A stretch of 64,000 nt of DNA. Source: Hypericum androsaemum. Its lineage: Eukaryota > Streptophyta > Magnoliopsida > Malpighiales > Hypericaceae. Shown here one piece after another: positions 34,931 through 46,059 of this stretch; position 1 is the stretch's first letter, and every line of letters starts with the position of its first letter. Below the pieces are notes generated by a model. It was not told where the DNA came from, did no database searches, and worked only from the letters and a program-made list of their open reading frames with translations. The stretch covers positions 10,288,428 to 10,352,427 of the forward strand of contig OZ023194.1 in the NCBI GenBank assembly GCA_963995505.1. The letters are read 5' to 3'. The translations under genes and the position numbers were made by a program.

Positions 34931-35874
34931 TAGGGATGGCAATGGGCAGGATCCGGGTAGGATCCATATCCTTATTCTCTTTTTAAATGGTGGATTCAGA
35001 ATCTTACCCTTATCCTCTTTAAAAATAAGGATTTGGGCAGGATCTGGGTCCGAAAAAACCGGGCAGGATCAGGGCGGCCCGCGGGTCCAATTTTTTTTTT
35101 AATATTTAATTTTTAAAACTTAAATTATCTTTTGATAGTTTTTAAATAGCAGTGGGACATTTTCATGCATTAAACAAATCAATACAAAGAAACCAAACAA
35201 GCAAATCCAAAAAAAGTTGAAGTTAGGTAAGTTAAAATTGAGAATTTGGTTCGTAATTTTAGCTGCTATTACATGGGGCCTGTGGCTGCTTCATACAATA
35301 TTATCTTGTGGCTGCTTCGTACAGTATTATCTTTAATAAGGTGAGGTGCGGTAATGAGCTTCTCCTGCATTCTGTCTTCTTTCATTCTCAAGAGTGGATT
35401 CTTTGGACGAATGGCTTGATCATTCACAATCAATCGTTGCTCAATTTCTTGATTGTCTACAAGGATTTATAGATCTCTCTTCTTCACCTCTTGAGGTTGA
35501 GGGAACGTTTTCGTCGAGGCTGGAGTTGTTTGTAACTGATGTAAATATTGGGCCCCTGTATCACTTCTTTCTTTTTGTGCTTGCTCTGTTTTAAACTATC
35601 GTTTTAGTAAAGAATATTTAGCTACCAAAAAAATTGAGAATTTGGTATTATATCTAATAATTAATATACATATATATTATTTTAATATTAATTTGTAAAA
35701 TTCAGGTAGGATCAGGGCAGGATCCTATAGATCCATATCCATGCCCTTATCCTTTTAAAATATCAGGATCCGGGCAGGATCAGGGTCTAGACCCGGTCAA
35801 AGTCAACGGATCTTGGACCCTTCAGGTCTGGATCAGGGTAGACCATCAGGATAAGGGTCTAATTGTCATCCCTA
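34931..35874. mobile_element. Non-autonomous hAT transposon, TAGGGATGGCAAT family, copy 2 (944 bp)
   Basis: The ends are TAGGGATGGCAAT (34931) and ATTGTCATCCCTA (ending 35874). An exact 8-bp target duplication, CGTTTAGG, lies at 34923-34930 and 35875-35882. It is near-collinear with 2046-2986 over its full length. The interior has an open frame reading DSLDEWLDHSQSIVAQFLDC and on to about 35594, which is interrupted in copy 1. The frame is not recognised as transposase and may be a captured exon or a relic. Confidence 0.92.
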
Positions 35875-35887
35875 CGTTTAGGGGAGT

Positions 35888-36075
35888 GGGGGCAATTGCC
35901 CCCACTTAATTTTTTTTTTGTTGATAACTAGTATATTTTTTAAATGTCCCCACTAAAATTAGAAATTAACCCCACAAAAAAATTAATCTACCTAAAAATT
36001 GAAACCAGAATACTAATCTGTACCATTATCAAGTTATATTGCCCTACTCTCGAAATTTTCTGGCTCCGTCCCTGG
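35888..36075 (-). mobile_element. Probable hAT-type MITE remnant (GGAGCCAG end)
   Basis: Read on the minus strand it starts CCAGGGACGGAGCCAGAAAA (36075 inward) and runs to the perfect palindrome GGGGGCAATTGCCCCC at 35888-35903. CAGNGACGGAGCCAG ends are common in plant hAT MITEs (recalled). The hAT copy at 34931-35874 lies immediately next to it. The target duplication is not resolved. Confidence 0.45.
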
Positions 36076-36576
36076 ATGTTTGGCCTAATTACACTCTGTG
36101 TAAGAGGATTTGAGGATATAATTATTTGTGTAAAAATTTATTTTTTTAATTATAAAATGTGATTTGTGAATTCCTCCAATTAGTTGTCAAAGTTGGGCAG
36201 GAGTATCATGAGTACATCACTACAAAGTTGAAGTAGGATTAAGACACAAAATAATATTTAAGGTACTAAATCCTATAAAAAATCATAGTTGAGATACAAC
36301 TTGCGTTTTTCACCCTAGCAACATCTGACAATGTCTAAATAAATAAAGTTTAATAAAGATATAAAGATGACATACTTCATAGGACTTGCAAAAAAATTAT
36401 AAAATCGCATTATCGGATATAATAAGTCATAATTATAATTATGATGTGCCATACAAAAATTCCAGAAAGTGTCATAAGGACCGCAAGACATTCTGAGTTC
36501 CATTCCACTTCAATGGAATAGTAGCACAAAACAGGAAACTCCAAACTTGCTTGCGAGGACCACCAACATTAATTCA
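36076..36576. other. Intergenic DNA and 3' flank of pyruvate kinase
   Basis: AT-rich; the end nearest 36576 holds the 3' untranslated region of the pyruvate kinase gene on the minus strand. No other feature is seen. Confidence 0.5.
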
Positions 36577-38999
36577 TTAGTGCACATAAAGGATCTTAAT
36601 GGCACAAGCAGCATCCATCTTGTGAAGTGCCACGACCGAGTCGCCTGGCCTGCACAGCCCTTTCGACTTAGCGAACTCTAATGCGTTCTCAATGATCTCG
36701 TCCGTGGCCTCGGCCTGGTAATCCCTAGCCGACCCCGAGCTCAAAACAGGCACCAGTCCCCTGTAAACAAGGCTGTGCCTAGCAGGGGAAGCCCCGCTGC
36801 ACGTCCACTCAAATGAATCCGAACACTTGACCTCCGGAACCACCACGGACAGCACCGCCACTTTGGGCCTGTACTTGGACACCAACTTGGCTGTGCTTCC
36901 GCCTTTGGTCAGGACCAAGATGAAAGCCGCGTTGATGCTGTTGGCTGTCCTAACAGCCGAACAGGCCAGGCTTTCCAGTGGGCTCATTGGCATGGGTGCA
37001 AACTTCATGATCCTCTTGAAGAGGTCATCATAGTCAATGGACTCCTCCGCTTCGATGCAGATCTTTGCCATGGTTTGAACCGCGAGCTCGGGATAGGCCC
37101 CGGCTGCAGTCTCCCCGCTCAGCATCACGCAATCTGTGCCATCGAGGACAGCATTGGCGACATCGGTTGCCTCAGCCCTGGTGGGCCTAGGAGACTTTGT
37201 CATGGACTCCAGCATCTGAGTTGCTGTTACTATTGGCTTCCCCTGTATATTGGCCTTCTGTATCATCATCTTCTGCGCCAGGAATATCTTCTCCACCGGA
37301 ATCTCCATTCCCAAGTCGCCTCGCGCTACCATGAACGCGTCCGAGTTGGCGAGGATCTCATCAAAGTTTGCCACTCCCTCTTGATTCTCCACCTTCGACA
37401 TGAGGAGGATCGTCTTCACATGCACCCCGAGTAGGGCTCTGACTTCCGAGAGGTCAGAGCCCTTCCGGACAAAAGAAAGTGCAATGACATCAATATTATT
37501 AGGAACACCCCATTGCAAGATGTCTTCCTTGTCCTTGTCCGTCAATGTAGGGAGATCAACAACGATTCCGGGGAGATTAACGTTCTTCCTCTCGCCCAAA
37601 ACCGCGGAGTTCTCGCAGCGACAACGTACGAGACCCGAGTCCTTGTCGCAGGCCAGGACCGTGAGTGAGATTGTCCCATCGGAGCACAAGATGGTGGTCC
37701 CTGGCTTAACATCTTCAGCTAGCTTTTTGTAGCTCATAGATATCATATTCTCATCTCCCTTTAAGCCGTAGTCTGTGGAAATCAGAATCTCTTGTCCCCT
37801 CGGGAGCTGTATGGGCTTCCCCTCCTTCAGTAATCCAGTACGGATTTCTGGTCCCTGTAATGTTCCATTTGATCAAATCTTAAGCATTGATTATACGAAG
37901 TCTAGTAGATTTAATAAACCGAGCATAATTTAGAAGACATTTTTTTTACAAATGGGACACTATATTTTTTGGAAATTCAATACAATACAATAAAGATTGA
38001 AAAGGAAGCATATAATAGTATTCCTCATCTCGAAAGCATCTCTTTATTTTATGCATTAGTGATTGGCTTCGAACAAAACCTAGTTCAAGTTTATGCTATA
38101 GGCATATAAATTGCTGTCCAACCAGAGTGCCTATACGTATGCTTTACGCAATCCAAAAGAGAATTACGAATCAATTTGAGATAATATAACATGTTTGATT
38201 CTTGTCTAATAACTTGTAATTTGCAACCTGCTTATAATTTATGCATTTACATGGAAGGAGTCCTAGCAAAAAAAATTATTCTACAGAAGAAGGCGTCCTA
38301 TTTCGGCGTTTCATTGCTCATATTAAGCAATTAAAAAGTGTTTTCCATGTAAACCTATATACGATTGTATGGAGTTACCAATAAATTAGAAAGTTCTACA
38401 CATTAGAGAAAATAGTCCATTGACCTAGTAGAACAAAAGATGGTTATTTTATTTGTTAATCACTATTAGGTGTTCTTGGTATGAATTATTAATAAATAAT
38501 AATTACTAAAATAAAGCAAAACGTTTTTCTTTTTTGAAGGTAACTTGAAACCTTCTTCCTTATTAATGGAAAACATGAACATATCTTCTGCCCAAACCAG
38601 TACTTATTCCTTCTAACTTGTTGTTTTAACTTGTTCAAACGTGAGTGCCCGAATATCGGGTCGGGAAAGCACAATATACAATCTCCAAAATTTATTGCAA
38701 AGGAAAACTAATAGATAAAAGAAAACAATGCAGGATGTTATTACCTTGGTGTCGAGCATGACGGCGCACAGGATACCGGTGTTGGACATGGCGGTCCGGA
38801 GGTTGTCGAGGGTTTCTTGGTGGTAAGCATGAGTTCCATGGGAGAAGTTGAAGCGAGCCACGTTCATGCCTGCCTTTAGAAGCCTCTCCAGCATCACCAC
38901 CGACCTCGACTGTGGCCCCAGCGTGCACACGATCTTCGTCTTCGGCTTTCTAGACCCTACGACTTCTCTCTCCAACAATATCTTCTTCATTGACTCCAT
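36577..38999 (-). CDS. Pyruvate kinase, cytosolic type
   Basis: The enzyme catalyses phosphoenolpyruvate + ADP to pyruvate + ATP, the last step of glycolysis. Exon 1 is 38999-38745 (85 codons) and exon 2 is 37854-36577. The donor is ACCAAG/GTAATA, the acceptor TTACAG/GGACC, and the intron about 890 bp in phase 0. The protein is 510 aa, the size of plant cytosolic isoforms, with no transit peptide. Seen in order: KTKIVCTLGP and MNVARFNFSHGTH (N-terminal substrate and nucleotide residues), LDTKGPEIRTG across the splice, a B-domain lid, the SKVENQEG active-site Lys region, VARGDLGMEIP, then TQMLESMTKSPRPTRAE with metal and substrate ligands. The C-terminal domain ends KILYVH. The tetramer and cofactors (Mg2+, K+) follow from the family. 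All key motifs are intact. Confidence 0.96.
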
Positions 39000-39023
39000 T
39001 GTTTATTTACTAATTAGTTCTAG

Positions 39024-39093
39024 CTTGGGAGAAGCTTATCCAGCGGCGGGTTGTAGTTCTTGGGAGAAGCTTATCCAGCGGCGGGTTGTAGTT
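39024..39093 (-). repeat. 35-bp tandem duplication in the pyruvate kinase 5' leader
   Basis: Two copies starting CTTGGGAGAAGCTTATCCAG lie at 39024-39058 and 39059-39093, identical by eye. They are 24-94 bp upstream of the ATG on the minus strand, between it and the TATA-like box, so they probably lie within the transcribed leader. Confidence 0.9.
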
Positions 39094-39138
39094 TTGAAGG
39101 CCAAATTGTAAAGTACGTATCTAGCAAGGTGAGTTTGA

Positions 39139-39146
39139 TATTTATA
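39139..39146 (-). promoter_or_regulatory. TATA box candidate for pyruvate kinase
   Basis: On the minus strand this reads TATAAATA, about 140 bp upstream of the start codon. It would place transcription start near 39110, upstream of the 35-bp tandem repeat. Confidence 0.5.
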
Positions 39147-41688
39147 CACAAGGACCATGTTCTAGGACATTCTTATATGAATAGGAAATATTAATGTATA
39201 TGGTATGTAATAGGAGAAGGCCATGTCCCTAACCAATTTAGGAAAATTAAAGTTATTGGCAGTTATTTTCTTGTTGTACACGGTATCAGGATTTTATAAG
39301 AATTAGATCTCTTAATTAGTAAAATTTCACAAACCCAATAGAATGGAAATAGGTATTTTTGTGAAGATCAACCACTACTGCAATAGAACTTTTATAAATC
39401 AATTATTATTACAGATTGTATACACAATTTTTTTTTTGTTCAAGAAGACCCTTATCAAAACTTTTGAATGTATTAATAACGAGTATAGATAAAATTTAAC
39501 TAAATTTAAATTTGAAGAAAAATGATTCATTTATGATATGATGGAACTACCGGTATAAATTCAAGAAGACTATACAAATTCATTTTTTTGTAATATCCAG
39601 GAATTATGGGCAAATTACTCTCACGCCCTTACGTTTGGTCATATCGCCTATTAGTTTTTTTCTCTTCTGTATTTGGTTTTCTTATATTCTCGAATCCTTG
39701 TTGCAAAAATTAGTGATTTTTTCTAGCGAACACTCACTTGGACAAAAATATATCCCCCATTTAAAAAATAAAAAATTCATATTTTCTTCTCCCTTCACCT
39801 TCTTTTTACCACTTCATCTTCTTTTTACCACTTCATCTTCTCCCTCACACCTTCAACTAAAATCCAAATCCTAACTCAAATCTTCTAGGTAAAAATCAAA
39901 ACCAATTAGAGACAGATACTCGAGTCTCAAAAATTGAAGAAATTTTTTTTATAAAATTAATTAGAGAAAATCAAAACTTAAAAAATTTTAGTTTTGAAAA
40001 CTGAGAGAAACTAGAGACGGTATTACCAAACAAGAATAATTTGCCCAATAATTATTCATGATGAAACTAGTGATAGATAGTGGCGTGCCTTTGTGCACGT
40101 GTGGATGGTATTGTTGGACTATCTGGATCAAAGAGAACTAAACTTTATGATGGAAGAACCAATGAAAAGTGGGTAGGATGGTAACAGGTTCTGCCTCGTT
40201 TTTTAGGTATCGGCGGGTTAATTCCCAACCCTTGTGAAAATGGCAAAAATTTTCTTTGGAGGGGAACAAAACCCAATGTTGTTTAGAGCCCCGGAGTTTA
40301 GGCCTAACCGCCTAAATTTTATTGGCAAAAAAACTTTGAAGAAAATTTTAATTTTTTTTTGAGACGTGATTTGAATATTATCTTTAAAATGTTAATTGCC
40401 TCCACTAACTATATCTATGGATCTAATTACCAAAAAAATATTTTTATGGGTTCAAGGGTAAAAGAAATCCATGTTCACTCATATTTTATAAATTTTAGTC
40501 CACAGTCACTAAATTTTTTTATCCCTTAATAATCACTAATCAATATTAAGTCACCTATGTATGATCACTCTAGATAGAAATTATAAAATTATCAAAACAT
40601 GCCAATTTTTTTTCTTTTTGCTCTTGCCCTCTCTCTCTCCTTCTCTCTCCTCTTTCTCTATCTCTCTCGCAATGTGCCGCCAGGCTAATAACGTCGCACT
40701 ACCTTTGTCACGCCATCATTCAGACCTTGCGCTATCGCATTCTACAACATGATCCCTGTAAACACGCGAACGATGAACTTCAACTATAATACTCGAATAC
40801 ATTATCGGGTTATGCCTAATCTCCTAATTCTCCTAGTAAATTGATTAGGTGCATGGTTATCTTGATTAGTAATGCGAGACCTGAATGGTGACGTAATACG
40901 CAAGTATGAACAAAATATATGACAACCAAAATCTGAATTTGATATCCAATTTTTTATACAAATTTGAATATTTGACATTGTGGATGGCGTGGCAGCTGCG
41001 TGACGTCAATGACGTCATCAACTCCTTGCCGAAGAGAAAGAAACAAATAGGGAAAGGAGAGGGGAAAGCAAAAAGAGCGAGAGAAAAAGAAAAAAGTTTG
41101 TGGTGATTTACAATTTAAAAAATTTTAATCTTACCTAGGATAATTATATAATGACCTTGGATTAAAATTTGCAAATCAGCCGCCATCGGTATCTTGTACA
41201 TGTTTAGACAATGACGCTAGAACTACTCAAGAAAATTGTAAGATCGAAGAATCAACAACTTCTTTGATTTCTTACCTGAAGAACTATAAGAAAAGTGTTT
41301 TAATAATAATAGAGATATGAGAGAGAAGTAAAAAGAATTGGGTAGTAAGTGCTAAATTTCAGCTCCAAAACAACACTAAAATTACAATGACATTTACTAT
41401 TTTTAACCATGTAACTAACTATAGCCAGATAAACTATATCAGCTAAATATTACTGATATATCTGTACGATCAATATCTTGACCAATTGTCGATATACATT
41501 ATTTTTCCATGATGATCAGCATTGCTTTCTAGAAAAGAAAAAAAAGGCACCAACTCCATTTATGGAGCACTTTTAGTTTTCCTTGTAATGGGAACACTAC
41601 AATTCAATCAGAAAAGAGTTCTCATATTATTTTTTATAAGTAAAATTTTATTACCTACCAAAGAAATATTGTCAAAAGTGCACGAGTA
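39147..41688. other. AT-rich intergenic DNA, about 2.5 kb
   Basis: No supported gene. Pyrimidine runs (CTCTCTCTC near 40625-40670) and purine runs (near 41030-41098) occur. A double palindromic TGACGTCA lies at 41001-41017. Short open frames at 40561, 40906 and 41522 show no domain. Confidence 0.4.
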
Positions 41689-41696
41689 CACTGCAC

Positions 41697-42306
41697 TAGC
41701 GATGGCGATGGATAGGGTCAGGTAGGGTATTGGTAGGACCTTACCTATACTCTAGTTTGGAGAGTTGGACCCATATTTTATCCTCGACCCTCGATAAATT
41801 TTATTATTAGATCCATACTCTTACCCTCAGGGTCTATAGGATCTACAGAGTCCGACTCTTGAATTAAATGTACTACATTTTTGATAATTTTTAAATATAA
41901 TATATATATATATATAATTCAAATAAATCACAATGAATATAAGATTAATCATAAAATATATAGTATTTTAATAAAAAAAATTAGAATTATATTTACCTCA
42001 AATTTTGGAGTCAATATCATGAAACATATTGCAAAATATTTGACACCTCTATTGCAAATTATAAGTAAAAAATGAAGATAAAGGAGTCCAATAAAGGTCT
42101 AATTAGGGTCTAATGAGGGTCTAGTTAGGGGAGGGTCCAAAGTAGGGTAGAAATTCATAGGGTTCATACCATACCCTAGACCACCCTTCTAAAAGTGGAC
42201 CCATATCCATACCCTACCCTAAACTCAGTCAAAGTCAATAGAGCCTCGACCCGCAGGATAAAGGCAGAGTCTGACCCACCAAGTATGAGTATTTTTATCA
42301 TCCCTA
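41697..42306. mobile_element. Non-autonomous hAT transposon, related TAGGGATGG family (610 bp)
   Basis: The ends are TAGCGATGGCGAT (41697) and ATCATCCCTA (ending 42306). The flanks CACTGCAC (41689-41696) and CACTACAC (42307-42314) match at 7 of 8 positions, an aged 8-bp target duplication. Subterminal words AGGGTC/GACCC repeat (GGGTCTAATGAGGGTCTAG), analogous to GGATCC-rich ends in the other two copies. The centre is AT-rich. No coding sequence. Confidence 0.8.
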
Positions 42307-42314
42307 CACTACAC

Positions 42315-43141
42315 TAATAATCTATGTAAATAAGTATTACATGCATACATTAAGTTAGGTAGAACATAAATTCTTCTCACCCAAGTGTTCTCCTAATATC
42401 GACCAAATACGTCCATTCCATCACATTTTCGTTGGCCCTTGCAAAATCATTACATAAAAATGACATAATGAACGGAATCCGATTTTGGGTTCGTTAATAA
42501 CCTTGAGAAAATCAAGAGCTTCACCCTTCCAAAATTGTTCTCCTGATAACCATGGGTTCATTCCCTAAAAAACTTTCATCTACTAAATAACATTTAGCCT
42601 AACAGTACAAAGAGTAGATGATTTGACAAAAATAAAGTGTTCAAATTTTTACCTTTAAAAACTTTTACCTTCAAATCCTATCAAACTATAATTCTTAGTA
42701 TAAAAATTTTACCTTTAAAAACACTCCGGAATGTATTTTTTGATAAATAAACTGGTCCACGCTCTCCTTGCGAATCTTTCAACATCGGATCCACCCCACT
42801 GCTGCTTTTGTCCAATTGAAGCCCTCCAATAACATTTTTCCAGCCCATTATCCCCATTAATGTCCGGCCCAGACATCACCTTGTTTCCCGGCCCAGAGAT
42901 CGAAATTGTCAGGTTGTTTGTAACTCACATTTTTTACGAGGGCCCTAAATCTTATCTTACTTTTCCATTAAATAATGAATGTTGTATATTTTCGTGAGAA
43001 ATTCCAATTCTTGTTGTGAGGATCTGTATTCTCTTTCTCTATTTTTATTCTTTTTGTATAGGTGTACTCAGATTTATATTCATGTAAAATTTTGCAACAC
43101 TTGTTAGTTACTGTATCTATTTTATCGGAAAATCTACACCA
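42315..43141. other. Intergenic DNA, no supported gene
   Basis: Positions 42660-42910 have mildly raised GC but no open frame of note. The repeated phrase AAATTTTTACCTTTAAAAAC lies near 42650 and 42705. Confidence 0.4.
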
Positions 43142-43150
43142 TTTCAAATA

Positions 43151-43923
43151 GGGAAAAGTCTACTTTAGTACTCTGTGGTATCGCAAAAAATCAAGTCAGT
43201 ACCCTGTGGTTTAAAACGTATCAATTGAGTCATACTTATTCCAATTAACATCAATTAGAGGCCCGGGCAGCTGCCCGGACCTGCCCGAACCAACCCGACC
43301 CCTGCCCGAACTACGTGGCCAGCCACGTCACCCAATTTTGATGACGTGGCACCACGTGGACATACTCCTCCTCCCCTCCTCCTCCTCCTTCTCCCCTCCT
43401 CCTCCTCCTCCTCCTCCGCCTCCTCCTCCGCGTCCTCCTCCTCCTCCTCCCCCCGCGTCCTCCTCCTCCTCGTCCTCCTCCTCCCCCCGCGTCCTCCTCC
43501 TCCTCCTCCCCCCCCCCCCCCCCCCCCCCCGCCTCCTCCTCCTCCTCCTCCTCCTCCTCCTCCCGCGTCCTCCTCCTCCTCCTCCTCCCCCGCGTCCTCC
43601 TCCCCCCGCGTCCTCCTCCCCCCGCGTCCTCCTCCTCCCCCCGCGTTCTCCTCCTCCTCCTCCTCCCCCCGCGTCCTCCTCCTCCTCCTCCCCGCGTCCT
43701 CCTCCTCCTCCTCTCCACGTGGCGCCACATCATCAAAATTTGGTGACGTGGCTGGCCACGTAGTTCGGGCAGGGGTCGGGTAGGTTCGGGCAGGTCCGGG
43801 CAGCTGCCCGGGCCTCTAATTGATGTTAATTGGAATAAGTATGACTCAATTGATATGTTTTAAACCACAAGGTACTGATTTGATTTTTCGCGATACTACA
43901 GGGTACTAAAGTGGACTTTTCCC
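43151..43923. mobile_element. Foldback Mutator-type element with medium CCT array (773 bp)
   Basis: An exact 9-bp target duplication, TTTCAAATA, lies at 43142-43150 and 43924-43932. Arms 43151-43360 and 43716-43923 are inverted copies starting GGGAAAAGTC; I count about 11 differences in some 209 aligned positions. Both arms contain GGGCAGCTGCCCGG, CTACGTGGCC and ACGTGGCRCCACGTGG. The apex (about 43361-43715) is a (TCC)n/(CTC)n array with regular CCCCGCGT interruptions and a C-run of about 25 at 43508-43530. All long Pro/Ser/Leu or Gly/Arg/Glu frames here are array translations. No transposase. Confidence 0.94.
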
Positions 43924-44079
43924 TTTCAAATAAGATTCTCCTAATAGTGAAACCTTGTCCAATTTTATTGAGAAGCATCGTTGAAAATTAATTGTATTTA
44001 CATATGTTCATTCAGTTACTTTTCACACACATATATCATGCGACTATTAAGTGAGTCGTGTATTAACAAGTTTTATCAA

Positions 44080-44455
44080 TAGTTTTAAAACACGACTAGG
44101 AGATTTCTTCTGATATCCGGATCAACTGGTTAGATCGGTCCACCTACTAGTCCGACTAGTTCGACCACCAGTAAGACTAGACTTTTTTAATTAAATAATA
44201 TTAGTTATTAAATTTAGTATTAAAATAGCAAAAAATTATCAAAAGTATCTAATTTTATTGCAAAAATATAATGTACAACATGAAAATCATAATTTCATTA
44301 CTTTAAATTTCAAAAAAAATCGAAGACAAAATATTTTTTGCTAGACCGGTTGGTTCGATTGGTTAAACCAAAGGTCGAGTTTATGGTGAAAAATGACCCG
44401 GGGTTGAACAAGAATCGCAATCCGACCGCGTTTTTAAAAAGTTGAGGTTGTGTCA
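44080..44455. mobile_element. hAT-like MITE, GGTCGGACC family, copy 3 (diverged)
   Basis: It begins AGTTTTAAAACACGAC (about 44080) and ends CCGACCGCGTTTTTAAAAAG (about 44445), with ACCGGTTGGTTCGATTGG and AAATGACCCGGGGTTG inside, words shared with the elements at 155 and 10768. The centre is AT-rich. No clean target duplication was found, so boundaries are approximate. Confidence 0.5.
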
Positions 44456-45425
44456 AAAATTCATTGGCCCTTAGAAAGTAGTTCGACTTTTTTTTTTGAT
44501 GAATAAAAAAAAAAGTAGTTCGACTTAAGTGCCCAGTGAATGGGCTGGTTTTACTGTTTCGATGCCCTCAGAAGTACTACGATTTGGGGCCCAACAACAG
44601 TGTTTAAGCCTAAGGTTGACTGTTCCTTTGTAGAGAAATATGGCTGCTGTATGAGAAGGTCAGCGGAAGACCGATTATTAACTGCAAGAGAAAACTTCTA
44701 AGTGACATTGTCGGAGATGATGATTTCTTTACCATTGATTCCCTTTATACCTTTTTGGATTCATAAATACATTAAGTAACAGCTAAAGGAACAACGAGTT
44801 TCCGATTTAGAGAGTGTTAAATCATCTTAAATTGGGTATCGAGTTCATTTATAAAACCATTTGATGCTCGATTGATCAGTAGCGGAGCAACAGTGTGAGC
44901 TGCACCTACTGAAATTTTTTTAAATAGTTTTGTTATTAAATATTCAGAATTTAATAATATATTGAATAGAATTTTTTTAACCCCGTTAACCAAAAAAATT
45001 TGCTTACTGCAATTAGTCGTCCAAGGTGTTTTAAATAAGGGATGATTATAGAAAAAATAAATAATAACGTAGGATTTATAGAATCTTTTTTACTTGTATG
45101 ACACACGTGTTTTAAATATTACATATAAAGAAGGAATGGACACAATCGAATTTGTAATGCCTTTTATAATTTGGAGAAAACTTAGTGATAACGAACTATA
45201 TTTTATCTAACTTAGTGTATTTGATTTCTTTGATTATGTATTTACATAGGTTCATGCTCTAATGCACTTATGCTGTTTATCGTGAGTAATAACATTTTCA
45301 ATATAAAAAATTGAATTCCTGGAAAGAAAGAGATACCAAAGAACATTGTTCACATTGCCCTGCCACAAATGTCCTTTTCACTTTCCAAAGGCTCACTTTT
45401 CCAAATCATAATATTAATGTATATA
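44456..45425. other. Intergenic DNA, no supported gene
   Basis: CAGTAGCGGAGC at about 44878 resembles the end of a CAGTGGCGGAGC-type hAT MITE, without a detectable partner end. The stretch 44570-44760 has mixed composition but no open frame that I can support. Confidence 0.35.
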
Positions 45426-45755
45426 GATTTGGATTCAGTGGAGACTACATAAAAAATTATCCCCATAGTATGGACTAAATATGAGCCTTTAGATCTGATT
45501 AAATTAAAAAAAATTTAGATCTAACGGTCGAAATCCGATAGAGGGTATTTTTGGGTTTTAACCCAAAAATTGCCAGCTACCATTCCCATAATTTCCTCTG
45601 CCACCACCCGTAAAAAAATTTCAAATGGTGCAATCACAGAAAAATTGACAAGGAAGCGGAAAAGGGAAATCGAATCTCCTTTTGGGAAAAAAATTTCGTC
45701 TTTGGTATTTTGGGGTTTTTCCCTTTCCTCTTACATCTCCTTTCCCCAACTATGC

Positions 45756-45802
45756 TTCCCCCATCTTCATCTTCATCTTCATCTTCATCTTCATCTTCAT
45801 CG
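45756..45802. repeat. (CATCTT)n microsatellite
   Basis: Seven or so CATCTT units. They generate the Asp/Glu or His/Leu or Ser runs seen in open frames on both strands around 45570-45830, which are not taken as genes. Confidence 0.9.
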
Positions 45803-46006
45803 GGTGTAGCAGTTCTGACCATGCTTTTCTTACTTTTGTTGAATGAACATTTTCTAGTTGGAGTAGTCTTCTTTTTGTGGATTGGCTTTGATATTTATAA
45901 GATCGTTGGTTTGTATGGCAGCGATTTTGGTGGATTATTTTTTTTGTTTCAGATTGGTTTTACATTTTTTTATTCCCATATGTTTGTACAGGTTATAATA
46001 GAAGTA

Positions 46007-46059
46007 GCTTTCGTCATAATCTTTATAACGTTCTTGATTTTCAAGATTATGACGAAAGC
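46007..46059. repeat. Small perfect hairpin, 17-bp arms
   Basis: GCTTTCGTCATAATCTT at 46007-46023 is the exact reverse complement of 46043-46059, with a 19-base loop. It lies just before the minisatellite begins. Confidence 0.85.

Noticed and set aside
36827..37732. Plus-strand frames overlapping pyruvate kinase
   Set aside because: Antisense shadows of the conserved pyruvate kinase exon.
43255..43783. Open frames of 141-157 residues on both strands
   Set aside because: Same cause: the TCC/GGA array at the apex of a foldback element.
45570..45830. Frames with His/Leu, Ser or Asp/Glu runs
   Set aside because: Produced by the (CATCTT)n microsatellite; no domain or conserved start.
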